The position numbers and the translations under genes are program-made. Positions 45,457 through 54,650 of a DNA stretch of 64,000 nt are shown piece after piece. The notes beneath the pieces are model-generated. The model did no database searches, was not told the DNA's origin, and worked only from the letters and a program-made list of their open reading frames with translations. Within the stretch, counting starts at the first letter, position 1. The number at the start of each line of letters is the position of its first letter. Origin of the DNA: Paenibacillus zeisoli (lineage in GTDB: Bacteria; Bacillota; Bacilli; Paenibacillales; Paenibacillaceae); contig NZ_RZNX01000007.1 of NCBI RefSeq assembly GCF_003994465.1, forward strand, positions 1-64,000. Reading direction: 5' to 3'.

Positions 45457-46608
45457 GTGCAAGGCTGGGTTCAAAATGTGCAGAACTATAATTTTGTCAA
45501 TTTACTGTTAATACTGATTATGGCTGTCTCTGTTCTACAGGGACTCTTTCGGGGCGGTTCCAGATCCGCAGGACGTCTATTCTCTCTGATTAGCGGAGGG
45601 ATCTTGTCCTTGGTGGGAATCGCCTTATCCGTTCCTTTTGCGATGTGGCTGTCGCCCCTTGTTCAGAAGTGGTTGTCCGGGGTTGCTCTGCCGGCACGGG
45701 ATTTAAGCAAATGGGAACAAATTTACTATACCCTCATTACAGCCATCCGTGAGTTCCCGCTTATGCGATTCGCTGTGGTCTTCATAATTGGATACTGGAT
45801 CATCCGTTCCATTCTTGGGATTACGGCAGCGCTGGTGTTCGGAGGAACGGCCCTGTTCAGCCGTTGGGGTGGAAGAGACAGGGAAAGACCCTCTTCCCTA
45901 TTAAGCAGACTTGCGGGTGCCGGAATTGGTGCTGTGATTGGCGGGGCGCGCTGCATCGTGGTCATTGCTGCCTTATTTATCATTGTAACTTTGTATCCGA
46001 ACAGCCAATTCAGCCATTATGTTGAGGCATCACCGGTATATCGTGAAGGCGCACAGACTATTATCGAGCCTTTATCCGGAAGTCTGATCAAAGACAAGCT
46101 TCCTGTGTTCACACGCAGCGTGGAAGAAGAGCTTAACGGGATTATGCAGCGCAGATACGAGGTTCTTGACGCTCAAGTGCCGGACAATATTACCTTAGCT
46201 GCTGCAGCCGTGGTCAAGGGAGCCTCAACCGATGAAGAGAAGGCCCGGAAGCTCTATGATTGGGTAGGAACTCGTGTTAACTATGACTATAACAAAGTGA
46301 AGGATTACGAGGAAAAGCAAATTTGGCATGAACAGACTCCACAGATGACATTCGATACCAAGCTTGGAGTCTGTATTGATTATGCTCGCCTGTATGCCGT
46401 CATGGCTCGTTCGCAAGGGCTAAAAGTGAAGGTGATCACAGGACTTGGTTACAACGGTCAGGGCGGCTATGGCCCCCATGCCTGGAATGAGGTCTATCTA
46501 AGTGAGTCCAAGAAATGGGTACCTCTTGATCCAACCTGGGCTCAAAGTGGAGACTGGTTCAATCCAAAGGCTTTTAATGAGACGCACATTGCTGACAAGG
46601 CTGTCTAA
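45457..46608 (+). CDS. Membrane-anchored transglutaminase-like protein
   Basis: About 383 aa. GTG 45457 is 10 bases after GAGAGGGG; TTG 45448 is too close. The first ~185 residues contain four or more spans resembling CvpA-type membrane regions (LLLILIMAVSVLQGLFRGG). A transglutaminase-core domain follows, with Cys in KLGVCIDYARLYAVMARSQG, His in YGPHAWNEVYL and Asp in WVPLDPTWAQ. Such domains act as cysteine proteases or peptide ligases. Placement before two PBP genes suggests an envelope role. Confidence 0.88.
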   Translation: MQGWVQNVQNYNFVNLLLILIMAVSVLQGLFRGGSRSAGRLFSLISGGILSLVGIALSVPFAMWLSPLVQKWLSGVALPARDLSKWEQIYYTLITAIREFPLMRFAVVFIIGYWIIRSILGITAALVFGGTALFSRWGGRDRERPSSLLSRLAGAGIGAVIGGARCIVVIAALFIIVTLYPNSQFSHYVEASPVYREGAQTIIEPLSGSLIKDKLPVFTRSVEEELNGIMQRRYEVLDAQVPDNITLAAAAVVKGASTDEEKARKLYDWVGTRVNYDYNKVKDYEEKQIWHEQTPQMTFDTKLGVCIDYARLYAVMARSQGLKVKVITGLGYNGQGGYGPHAWNEVYLSESKKWVPLDPTWAQSGDWFNPKAFNETHIADKAV

Positions 46609-46698
46609 CGAACCGATCTATAGAAATTCGCGGGGCGAGGCAGGGCTATGTTAAAATACAGAGAACACCAAGCTTGTCAAAGTAAGTAGGAGGAACCG

Positions 46699-48801
46699 AT
46701 GAAAAAGAATTACCAGGACGATCCGAGAGAGAAGGAAGCGGCGCAGCAGCGGCATTTCAATATTCGGCTTAATCTGTTTTTTTTCACTGCATTTGCTATT
46801 TTTACAGTTATTATTGTGCGTCTTGCTATTCTTCAATTTGTAGAAGGGCCGAGTCTGATTAAGCAGGGAGGTAATCTGGCCGTCAAGGATATCCCGCTTC
46901 CGCCTACACGGGGAACGATCTATGACCGGAAGAATATCAAATTAGCCTACTCCACACCTGTTCAATCGCTTTACATGACATTGACGAATGAATACACCGG
47001 AAAGAATGAAGCGAATGCGAAGGAGCTGGCGAAGAAATTGGTCGCCAAGTTCAATGAACTGGGGGACCAGAGCGGTGAGAAGCTGACCGTGGACCAGGTT
47101 GTGGAAGCGATGGATCTCAAGTCGCGTCTAAGCGGTGGCTTTACACCTCGTCGTCTAAAGGTGGGACTGTCCAATAAGGAAATTGCTTATTTCATGGAGC
47201 ATAAGTCGGAGTATCCCGGCATTGATGTGGTTGAGGAGAGTATTCGAAATTACTATACCGATCCGAAGGATGGCGTGAATGGACTTGCTGTTCAGACTGT
47301 CGGCTATATTAAGAAGTTTAAAGGCGCATCCACCAGCTTGAATTTCTATAAACTGAAGACTGGTAGGGCGGATGATCCGGCTCTGCAGTATACCGATACA
47401 GAGGATGTCGGCTTTGACGGCTTGGAGTATCAATATCAAGACGAACTGCGCGGGAAAAACGGATTCAAGAGCGTCTCGGTAGACCCGCGGAACATGGCCA
47501 GCGGCATTGCGGATGTGACTCCGCCAGAGAAAGGCCATGATCTCTACCTGAATATCGACAGCGATGTTCAGTTGGCTGCGCAGAAAGCGATTATGGATCA
47601 GCTGAGCTGGCTGCACACACATCCGGTCAGCGGTAAATATCACCCGAATGCCAGAACAGGGTTCGCGGTGGCCATGGAAGTGAGCACTGGAAATGTGGTT
47701 GCCATGGCGAGTATGCCCGATTATGATCCGAATGTATGGCGAACCGGGGGAATCTCCGGTGACAACTATGACAAGATCAAGAATGTGTACCAGAACGGAA
47801 CAATTCGCTCCTTCGGTTCAGGACAGAAAGGGCAGCATCCCGAATCTGTAGTTCTGCTGGGATCTACGATTAAGCCGCTGTCCGTCTTAATTGGTCTGAA
47901 TGACGGATTGTTCACGACCAGTACGCCTTATTATGACAAGGGCTACGCGACTTTTGGTAAGAATGACTCTTCGAGAGTTCAGAACTCCCAGGGTCACGTA
48001 TACGGGTATCTGAACAGCCCGGCAGATGCGATCCGCCACTCTTCCAATACGTTTATGGTAGACATGGTCGGGGAGAGACTTTATAAGAAACATGGGGAGA
48101 AAGGGATCGACCTGTGGGATGAATACATGAAGAAGTTCGGTCTAGGTGTATCTACAGGTGTCGATCTGCCTAATGAATATCTCGGATTCCGGGAGTATAC
48201 GAATGAGAAAGAAACTGCATTATCCCGGCTTGCCTATGCATCCTTCGGACAGCAGGGGAAATATACCACGATGCAGCTTGCCCAGTACGCAACCATGCTG
48301 GCTACCCGCGGCAAAAGAATGGAACCGCATCTGGTCAATATGATCAAGGATGCCCAAGGGAACATTGTGAAGAAATTCGAACCCAAGGTTCTTGGTGAAG
48401 CGAAATTCAAGAACTCTTATTGGAATGAAGTTCTGAAAGGGATGGCTACGGATGTCAGCGCCTTTGACAACTTCCCGTATGACTTTGCCCGTAAGACAGG
48501 GACCTCGACCCAAAGTGTTGGCGGAAGGCTTGTCGATAACGGGGTGTTTATCGCCTTTGCACCGCGTAACAATCCAAAGCTTGCAGTAGCGGTAGTGATT
48601 CCTGAAGGGGGATTCGGTGCGCAAAGTGCTGCGCCAATTGCCCGGAAAATCTTCGATGCTTATGATATGGAATATGGCCTGGATGGTATTCCTAAGAAAA
48701 CGCTGAAGAAGGCTGAGGATGCAGCAGCGGGTACAGCCGCTGGCACAACAGGAACAGGACAAACAGACCAAACTGGCCAAACAACAGGTACCACTAGATA
48801 A
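46699..48801 (+). CDS. Class B penicillin-binding protein, first copy
   Basis: 700 aa, AGGAGG upstream. One membrane span (about 27-47), a PBP-dimer domain with PPTRGTIYDRKN, then the transpeptidase domain: active-site SxxK in LLGSTIKPLSVL, SxN in RHSSNTFMVDM and KTGT in ARKTGTSTQSV. The C-terminal ~20 residues are Thr/Gly/Gln-rich. It cross-links peptidoglycan and resembles PbpA/PBP2-type elongation enzymes. The next gene is a near copy. Confidence 0.93.
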   Translation: MKKNYQDDPREKEAAQQRHFNIRLNLFFFTAFAIFTVIIVRLAILQFVEGPSLIKQGGNLAVKDIPLPPTRGTIYDRKNIKLAYSTPVQSLYMTLTNEYTGKNEANAKELAKKLVAKFNELGDQSGEKLTVDQVVEAMDLKSRLSGGFTPRRLKVGLSNKEIAYFMEHKSEYPGIDVVEESIRNYYTDPKDGVNGLAVQTVGYIKKFKGASTSLNFYKLKTGRADDPALQYTDTEDVGFDGLEYQYQDELRGKNGFKSVSVDPRNMASGIADVTPPEKGHDLYLNIDSDVQLAAQKAIMDQLSWLHTHPVSGKYHPNARTGFAVAMEVSTGNVVAMASMPDYDPNVWRTGGISGDNYDKIKNVYQNGTIRSFGSGQKGQHPESVVLLGSTIKPLSVLIGLNDGLFTTSTPYYDKGYATFGKNDSSRVQNSQGHVYGYLNSPADAIRHSSNTFMVDMVGERLYKKHGEKGIDLWDEYMKKFGLGVSTGVDLPNEYLGFREYTNEKETALSRLAYASFGQQGKYTTMQLAQYATMLATRGKRMEPHLVNMIKDAQGNIVKKFEPKVLGEAKFKNSYWNEVLKGMATDVSAFDNFPYDFARKTGTSTQSVGGRLVDNGVFIAFAPRNNPKLAVAVVIPEGGFGAQSAAPIARKIFDAYDMEYGLDGIPKKTLKKAEDAAAGTAAGTTGTGQTDQTGQTTGTTR

Positions 48802-48808
48802 ATAGGAT

Positions 48809-48858
48809 AAGACGATCATGATAAGACTTATGCAGTCTGTCAGGATCGTCTTTTTTAT
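48809..48858 (+). terminator. Terminator after the first PBP gene
   Basis: AAGACGATC / GATCGTCTT with inner TGATAAGACT / AGTCTGTCA stem and T-run. A matching structure follows the second copy. Confidence 0.9.
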
Positions 48859-48937
48859 TTGCTTTGGCGGTAGGGAAATGTATATGATAATAAGGAAAAT
48901 AATTCCTTTTATGACAAGGCAGGTGTCCCCGAGTCCT

Positions 48938-51031
48938 ATGCGTGTACATGCTAATCCCAATGAGCAGGAACAGGAAGCATTTAAGAAGAGAGATCTGATT
49001 AAGCGTCTGAATCTGTTTTTCTTTGGTTCCTTTGTTATTTTCACGATTATTATTATCCGTCTAGCTGTTCTGGAATTTGTAGAAGGTCCTGAGATTGTTA
49101 AGCAGCAGGGAGGAGACCCCAATATTATTAATGTTCCGCTGCCTCCAATCCGGGGAACGATCTACGACCGGAAGAGTATCAAATTAGCTTACTCCACACC
49201 CGTTCAATCGCTGTATATGACTCTGACGAATGAGTACACGGGGAATAATGAAGCGAATGCGAAGGTGCTGGCGAAGAAGCTGGTCGCCAAGTTCAACGAA
49301 CTGGGGGACCAGGGCGGCGAGAAGCTGACCGTGGATCAGGTTGTGGAGGCGATGGATCTCAAGTCACGCCTAAGCGGTGGTTTTACACCCCGTCGTCTGA
49401 AGGTGGGCTTGTCCAATAAAGAAATCGCTTATTTCATGGAACATAAGTCTGAATATCCTAGGATCGACGTGGTAGAGGAGAGTATTCGTAATTACTATAC
49501 CGATCCGAAGGATGGCGTGAATGGACTTGCGGTTCAGGCTGTCGGTTATATCAAGAAATTCAAAGGGGCTTCGACCAGCTTGGATTTCTATAAGCAGAAG
49601 ACCGGCAGGGCCGATGATCCAGCTCTTCAGTACACCGATACGGAGGATGTCGGCTTTGACGGGCTGGAGTATCGGTATCAAGACGAGCTGCGGGGGAGAA
49701 ACGGATTCAAGAGCGTCTCGGTTGATCCGCGGAACATGGCCAGCGGCGTGGCTGACGTAACCCCACCAGAGAAAGGGCATGACCTCTACCTGAACATCGA
49801 CAGCGATGTTCAATTGGCTGCGCAGAAGGCGATTATGGATCAGCTGAGCTGGCTGCACACGCATCCGGTCAGTGGTGATTATCACCAAAATGCCAGAACG
49901 GGATTCGCGGTAGCCATGGAAGTGAACACGGGCAATGTAGTCGCCATGGCGAGTATGCCGGACTATGATCCGAATGTATGGCGTACCGGGGGAATTTCAA
50001 GTGACGACTATGACAAGATCAAGAATGTGTACCAGAACGGGACGATCCGCTCCTTCGGCTCCGGTCAGAAGAAGGGACATCACCCCGAATCGGTTGTTCT
50101 GCTTGGTTCTACAGTGAAGCCGCTCTCGGTCTTGATCGGTCTGACCGAAGGATTGTTCACGACCAGTACACCTTATTATGATAAAGGTTACGCGACTTTC
50201 GGTAAGAACGATTCGTCAAGGGTTCAGAACTCCCAGGGACATGTATATGAAAATCTACGCAGCCCGGCAGATGCGATCCGCCATTCTTCCAATGCATTTA
50301 TGGTTGATATGGTCGGGAAGCGGCTCTATCGGAAATTTGGGGAGGAAGGGATCAATCTGTGGGACAAATACATGAAGAAGTTCGGACTTGGTGTATCCAC
50401 AGGTGTCGATCTGCCTAATGAATATCTCGGATTCCGGGAATATACGAATAAAAAAGAGACCGTACTATCCCGGCTTGCCTTCGCTTCATTTGGACAGCAA
50501 GGGAAGTATACAACAATGCAGCTTGCCCAGTATACAGCCATGCTGGCCTCCCGCGGCAAACGAATGGAGCCGCATCTGGTCAACATGATCAAGGATGCCA
50601 AAGGGAAAATTGTGAAGAAGTTCGAACCGAAGGTTCTTAATGAAGAGAAATTCAAGAACTCTTACTGGGATGAAATTATAAAAGGGATGGCAACCGAAGT
50701 CGACGCCTTTGACAACTTCCCGTATGACTTTGCCCGTAAGACAGGGACCTCGACCCAAAGCGTCGGTGGAAAGAACGTCGACAACGGGGTGTTCATCGCC
50801 TTTGCTCCCCGGAAGAATCCGAAGCTGGCGGTAGCGGTTGTGATTCCAGAAGGCGGGTTCGGAGCGCATAGTGCGGCGCCGGTCGCCCGGAAGATCTTCG
50901 ACGCTTACGACATGGAGTATGGCCTGGACGGGATCCCGAAGAAAACGCTGAAGAAAGCTGAGGATGGAGCAGCAGGCAAAGCGGCCGAGACAACGGGCCA
51001 AGCAGGGCAAGCAGCAGGATCGGCTCGGTAA
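48938..51031 (+). CDS. Class B penicillin-binding protein, second copy
   Basis: About 697 aa if started at ATG 48938, which gives the same 24 residues before NLFFF as the first copy. ATG 48884 has the better ribosome site (TAGGG, 8 bases) and would add 18 residues. All motifs are kept: PPIRGTIYDRKS, LLGSTVKPLSVL, RHSSNAFMVDM, ARKTGTSTQSV. Long stretches are identical to the first copy in protein and nearly so in DNA, with scattered changes and one extra Lys (GQKKGHHPES). A recent tandem duplication. Confidence 0.9.
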   Translation: MRVHANPNEQEQEAFKKRDLIKRLNLFFFGSFVIFTIIIIRLAVLEFVEGPEIVKQQGGDPNIINVPLPPIRGTIYDRKSIKLAYSTPVQSLYMTLTNEYTGNNEANAKVLAKKLVAKFNELGDQGGEKLTVDQVVEAMDLKSRLSGGFTPRRLKVGLSNKEIAYFMEHKSEYPRIDVVEESIRNYYTDPKDGVNGLAVQAVGYIKKFKGASTSLDFYKQKTGRADDPALQYTDTEDVGFDGLEYRYQDELRGRNGFKSVSVDPRNMASGVADVTPPEKGHDLYLNIDSDVQLAAQKAIMDQLSWLHTHPVSGDYHQNARTGFAVAMEVNTGNVVAMASMPDYDPNVWRTGGISSDDYDKIKNVYQNGTIRSFGSGQKKGHHPESVVLLGSTVKPLSVLIGLTEGLFTTSTPYYDKGYATFGKNDSSRVQNSQGHVYENLRSPADAIRHSSNAFMVDMVGKRLYRKFGEEGINLWDKYMKKFGLGVSTGVDLPNEYLGFREYTNKKETVLSRLAFASFGQQGKYTTMQLAQYTAMLASRGKRMEPHLVNMIKDAKGKIVKKFEPKVLNEEKFKNSYWDEIIKGMATEVDAFDNFPYDFARKTGTSTQSVGGKNVDNGVFIAFAPRKNPKLAVAVVIPEGGFGAHSAAPVARKIFDAYDMEYGLDGIPKKTLKKAEDGAAGKAAETTGQAGQAAGSAR

Positions 51032-51044
51032 ATTTTAATGTGAG

Positions 51045-51091
51045 GACGATCCTGATAAGACTTTAGCGGTCTGTCGGGATCGTCTTATTTA
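51045..51091 (+). terminator. Terminator after the second PBP gene
   Basis: GACGATCC / GGGATCGTC with inner TGATAAGAC / GTCTGTC arms. Clearly homologous to the terminator at 48809. Confidence 0.88.
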
Positions 51092-51266
51092 TGATTTGAG
51101 TTTTTCCTTTCAAAATTTGGGCTGAATATTTATGAAGCAGGGGGAGTATTCCCCTTGCTTATTATCCTTCTTTTGGATAAAATTTGCATTAAGGAAACAT
51201 TATTTACTGATTGCAAATGTTCTGTTGGCTGAAGTCACATCCACCATTTACTAAGGAGGGTAACCC

Positions 51267-51350
51267 ATGGAGATTAAAGTGAAGAAGAGTCCGCTACAGC
51301 GGGCCAAAATCACGCTCGGTGTTCTGGCGTTCATTGTACTGGCAGGATGA
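51267..51350 (+). CDS. 27-aa peptide or gene remnant
   Basis: ATG 51267 follows a strong AAGGAGG. MEIKVKKSPLQRAKITLGV then LAFIVLAG and stop: a basic head plus a short hydrophobic stretch. It could be a leader peptide, a tiny membrane peptide, or the 5' end of a lost gene. A hairpin (CAAATAACCG / CGGTTATTTG, 51382-51426) lies downstream but lacks a T-run. Confidence 0.4.
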   Translation: MEIKVKKSPLQRAKITLGVLAFIVLAG

Positions 51351-51529
51351 ACAGAGGCATGAATAGTATAGATCCAAATCTCAAATAACCGGGTTTCAGC
51401 CTTCAAGGCCGTAGCGCGGTTATTTGGTTGTGGCTGGAGTTCTTTGTTGGTCAGTTGGACCTGTGGTAGAATGACTAAGATATGTGTAAGAGTTAATACA
51501 GAGAATTATATAGTGTACTTTAAAAATAA

Positions 51530-51675
51530 CATACAGGAGGGCGTGACGAAGTGGAAGCTTGGAACTGCAGGAGCGCAAGCGACCGCCTATGTCTCCAGAA
51601 TTTCACCGCTAAGAGTGGTATGAATCAAGAATGCTGGAGATAACAGCGGCCGGAAGTCCAAGCATCCCGTGTAGA
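51530..51675. other. Long hairpin element resembling the dispersed repeats
   Basis: GCTTGGA-ACT pairs with AAGTCCAAGC, CGACCGCC with AGCGGCCGG, and GTCTCCAG with CTGGAGAT. Together they form one extended stem-loop. The words GGAGCGCAAGCGACCGCC and GGAGATAACAGCGGCC parallel GGAGAAGCGCAGCGTTCGCC and GAGAACAACAGCGATCG of the 44-kb element. A GTG at about 51551 opens a 30-codon frame, but this is probably chance. Confidence 0.55.
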
Positions 51676-51740
51676 TATACCCATTCAAATGTTAAAATTT
51701 AAGTGTATCTATATATAGATTGAAGATGGAGGATGAACGG

Positions 51741-52484
51741 ATGAGATACCGACTGCTTGCACTTGATATGGATGGGACTTTACTGACGGACAATCACGAG
51801 ATTTCGCCGCTAACAGCGGAGTGGATCGGCAAGGCGACGGCTGCTGGCGTTCATGTCTGTTTGTCCACAGGACGATCTTTTGACGAGGCTGTTCCCTTTG
51901 GAGATCAGCTTGGGCTGCAGACGCCGATGGTGACTGTAAATGGAAGTGAGGTCTGGAAGACACCCCACGAATTATATCGCAGAGAGCTGTTTGATAAAGA
52001 ACTCATTGCCAAGATGCATGCGATTGCTGCAGAATATGGTGTCTGGTTCTGGGCGTACGCCGTTGAGGGTACATATAATGAGAAGAACTGGGACCCTGCT
52101 CTGCTGGAGACGAACCAGTGGATTAAGTTCGGTTATCATACCGAAGATGCGGAGCTGCGCCACAAGATTCTAATGAGGCTTCAGGAGATGGGCGGTCTTG
52201 AGATCACGAACTCCTCGCCTTACAATTACGAGATTAACCCGCAGGGTGTGAACAAGGCCACGGGAATTAAGACGGTATGCGAATTGCTAGGACTGGAAAT
52301 GTCACAGGTGATTGCCGTAGGCGACAGCCTGAATGATCTGGCGGCTATTCAGGCCGCTGGGCTCGGCGTAGCCATGGGGAACGCGCAGATTGCGGTTCAG
52401 GAGAACGCGGATTACGTAACCTCATCTAACAATGATGATGGGATTGCCGAGGTTATTCAGAAGTTTATATTTGCAGAGGAGTGA
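51741..52484 (+). CDS. Cof-type HAD phosphatase (HAD-IIB)
   Basis: 247 aa from ATG 51741, 8 bases after GGAGG. Nucleophile Asp in LALDMDGTLL, motif II Thr/Ser in CLSTGRSFDE, Lys in NPQGVNKATGI, and motif IV in AVGDSLNDLAAI. Dephosphorylates sugar phosphates or cofactors; substrate unknown. The next gene starts 8 bases after its stop, so these are co-transcribed. Confidence 0.93.
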   Translation: MRYRLLALDMDGTLLTDNHEISPLTAEWIGKATAAGVHVCLSTGRSFDEAVPFGDQLGLQTPMVTVNGSEVWKTPHELYRRELFDKELIAKMHAIAAEYGVWFWAYAVEGTYNEKNWDPALLETNQWIKFGYHTEDAELRHKILMRLQEMGGLEITNSSPYNYEINPQGVNKATGIKTVCELLGLEMSQVIAVGDSLNDLAAIQAAGLGVAMGNAQIAVQENADYVTSSNNDDGIAEVIQKFIFAEE

Positions 52485-52491
52485 TGCCCGG

Positions 52492-52971
52492 ATGGACATC
52501 CTAGGCTGGATTCTGGTTATTGGTCTGTTCATCGTCGGGCTGGCGGGAGCGGTAGTTCCCGTCCTGCCTGGCGTTATTGCAGTCTATGCCGCTTTCCTGG
52601 TGTACGGGTGGTTCTTCACCTTCGAGCATTTCGGGTGGGGATTCTGGACGATTCAGACACTGATCGTCGTCGTTCTGCTGGCTGCCGACTATGCGGTTGG
52701 CGCATGGGGCGTTCAGCGGTTTGGCGGCAGCAAAGCATCCGTCTGGCTGAGTACCATTGGTGCGATCATAGGACCTTTTGTGATTCCCGCGTTTGGGCTG
52801 ATTATTGGACCGTTTGTCGGTGCAGTGGCAGGAGAGTTGCTGGCAGGCTCCTCTTTTCAAAAATCACTTAAGGTCGGAGTAGGCTCAGTTGTGGGGCTAT
52901 TCAGCAGTATGGTCGTAAAGATTATTCTTGAGATTGTGATGATTGTCCTGTTCTTTATCTGGATTGCGTAG
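52492..52971 (+). CDS. DUF456 membrane protein
   Basis: 159 aa from ATG 52492, 9 bases after GAGGAG. Four to five spans with glycine-rich motifs (VVPVLPGVIAVYAAFLVYGW, FGLIIGPFVGAVAGELL; the former shortened in part). Family of unknown function, possibly structural. Lies between the HAD gene and the flippase gene. Confidence 0.88.
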   Translation: MDILGWILVIGLFIVGLAGAVVPVLPGVIAVYAAFLVYGWFFTFEHFGWGFWTIQTLIVVVLLAADYAVGAWGVQRFGGSKASVWLSTIGAIIGPFVIPAFGLIIGPFVGAVAGELLAGSSFQKSLKVGVGSVVGLFSSMVVKIILEIVMIVLFFIWIA

Positions 52972-53012
52972 GAATGTTAATGCTGTGACTTGGATCATGA
53001 GAAAGAAGGGAA

Positions 53013-54650
53013 ATGGGTTTGGCTAAGAAAGAATCTTTTATCAAAGGCACGCTGATCCTGGCAGCCGCCGCATTGGTGGCAAGGGTCCTCGGCCTGGTGC
53101 AGCGGGTTCCGCTTGAGCATATTTTTGGAGCGGTCGGCAACGCGTCCTACACCGTGGCGAATACTGTATATCTAATGCTGCTGACCGTCGCAACGGCAGG
53201 AATTCCAAGCACTCTAAGTAAAATGGTCTCGGAACGCTATGCCCTCAAGCGCCCGGGAGAGGCCAACAGAGTCTACAAAGCGGCACTGATCTTCGCCGTA
53301 TTTATTGGTGTAGTTATGACGGTACTACTTTACGTACTGGCACCCGTTTATGCGAACTACACCAAGCAGCCCGAGGCTACTCCTGCGATTCGGGCAATAG
53401 CTCCAGCTCTGCTGCTATTCCCGGCAATAGCCATGATGAGGGGCTACTTCCAGGGGAGAGGGAATATGGCCGCTAACGGCATATCCCAGATTATGGAGCA
53501 GGTGCTGCGGGTCATCACCGGGATTGGACTTGCCTTCTTCCTTCTTCATGCTAACTATACAGATGAATGGGTGGCCGCAGGGGCCTCCTTCGGCGGAGTG
53601 CTCGGAAGCATTTCTGCCTTTGGAATTATGATCTGGTATTCCATTAAGATGCGCAGAGATGACCGAAAGCTGCAGCTGGAGGATCTGTCCGCAGGGGATG
53701 AGCAAATCCCGCTGATGCTGATCTACCGGGATATTTTCAAGCTCTCAATTCCGATTGTTCTCTCATCTCTGGCTGTGCCAGCTATTAACTTTATTGACTC
53801 AACCTTGGTCAAGCCGCTTCTGATCGATCAGATGGGCAACCTGGCTGCCACGAATACGCTGGGTATCCTGGGGAGCCGGGCTCAGAGTATCGCAGGGATC
53901 CCGCCGATTCTGTCAATTGCGCTCAGCGCATCGCTCCTGCCGGTTATCGCAGCCGCCTTTGCTCGTGGAGACCGCCCGCATCTGGAGCGCCAGATCACAC
54001 TGGCTATGCGCGTGTCTATCCTTACCGGTATGCCCATTGTGATCATTCTGTGTTCAGCGGCGTATTCCGTGAACGGTCTGCTGTTCAGCAGCCTGGAAGG
54101 CAGCGGAATTATTGGCCTGCTGACACTGGGAACCATCTTTCAGATTACGATGTCCATCACAAGCTCCATCCTGATCGGGCTTGGCAAGGTGAATTTATCG
54201 ATGGGTCACGTCATTGTCGGCATTATCGTCAAGCTGATCGCAAGCTTTGCGCTGGCACCCGTCTTCGGGATTTACGGGATTATTGGTGCTACCGGGATCT
54301 GCTTCCTGGTCATTACCCTTCTTAATCTGCGTTCCATGAAACAAATGGTCTCATTCGAAATAATGCGCGGACGCTGGACTGGCTTCCTGCTGACCGTGGT
54401 GATCCTGTTCGGTGTCGGTTACGGACTGAATTATGTGGGAGATCTAACTACTTCATTCCTGCCTCCAAGAGTCGGCTTCTTCCTGGCCTGCTGCCTGGTC
54501 GGTGTGGCTGTTCTGGTTCTATACCCTGTGATGCTGGTTCTCCTGCGTGTTGTACGCAGAGACGAGCTGGGCAGTTACCCACGAGTTCTGCAAAAAGTAC
54601 TCCGGCCGCTGATGAGACTCCAGCGAGGCTCCGGTACTTCGGCTAACTAA
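53013..54650 (+). CDS. MurJ/YtgP-type lipid II flippase (MATE/MVF superfamily)
   Basis: 545 aa with 14 predicted spans; length equals B. subtilis YtgP (544). FIKGTLILAAAALVARVLGLV, AVPAINFIDSTLVKPLL and GIPPILSIALSASLLPVI are typical of the SpoVB/YtgP/MurJ group. It would flip lipid II to the outer face. SpoVB paralogues are similar, so YtgP is favoured mainly on length. The stop overlaps the stop of the convergent DUF2515 gene. Confidence 0.85.
   Translation: MGLAKKESFIKGTLILAAAALVARVLGLVQRVPLEHIFGAVGNASYTVANTVYLMLLTVATAGIPSTLSKMVSERYALKRPGEANRVYKAALIFAVFIGVVMTVLLYVLAPVYANYTKQPEATPAIRAIAPALLLFPAIAMMRGYFQGRGNMAANGISQIMEQVLRVITGIGLAFFLLHANYTDEWVAAGASFGGVLGSISAFGIMIWYSIKMRRDDRKLQLEDLSAGDEQIPLMLIYRDIFKLSIPIVLSSLAVPAINFIDSTLVKPLLIDQMGNLAATNTLGILGSRAQSIAGIPPILSIALSASLLPVIAAAFARGDRPHLERQITLAMRVSILTGMPIVIILCSAAYSVNGLLFSSLEGSGIIGLLTLGTIFQITMSITSSILIGLGKVNLSMGHVIVGIIVKLIASFALAPVFGIYGIIGATGICFLVITLLNLRSMKQMVSFEIMRGRWTGFLLTVVILFGVGYGLNYVGDLTTSFLPPRVGFFLACCLVGVAVLVLYPVMLVLLRVVRRDELGSYPRVLQKVLRPLMRLQRGSGTSAN

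Noticed and set aside
48220-49122. Minus-strand frame of 300 codons over the PBP junction
   Set aside because: Antisense to both PBP genes and spanning the terminator; the equivalent frame appears again in the second copy because of the duplication.
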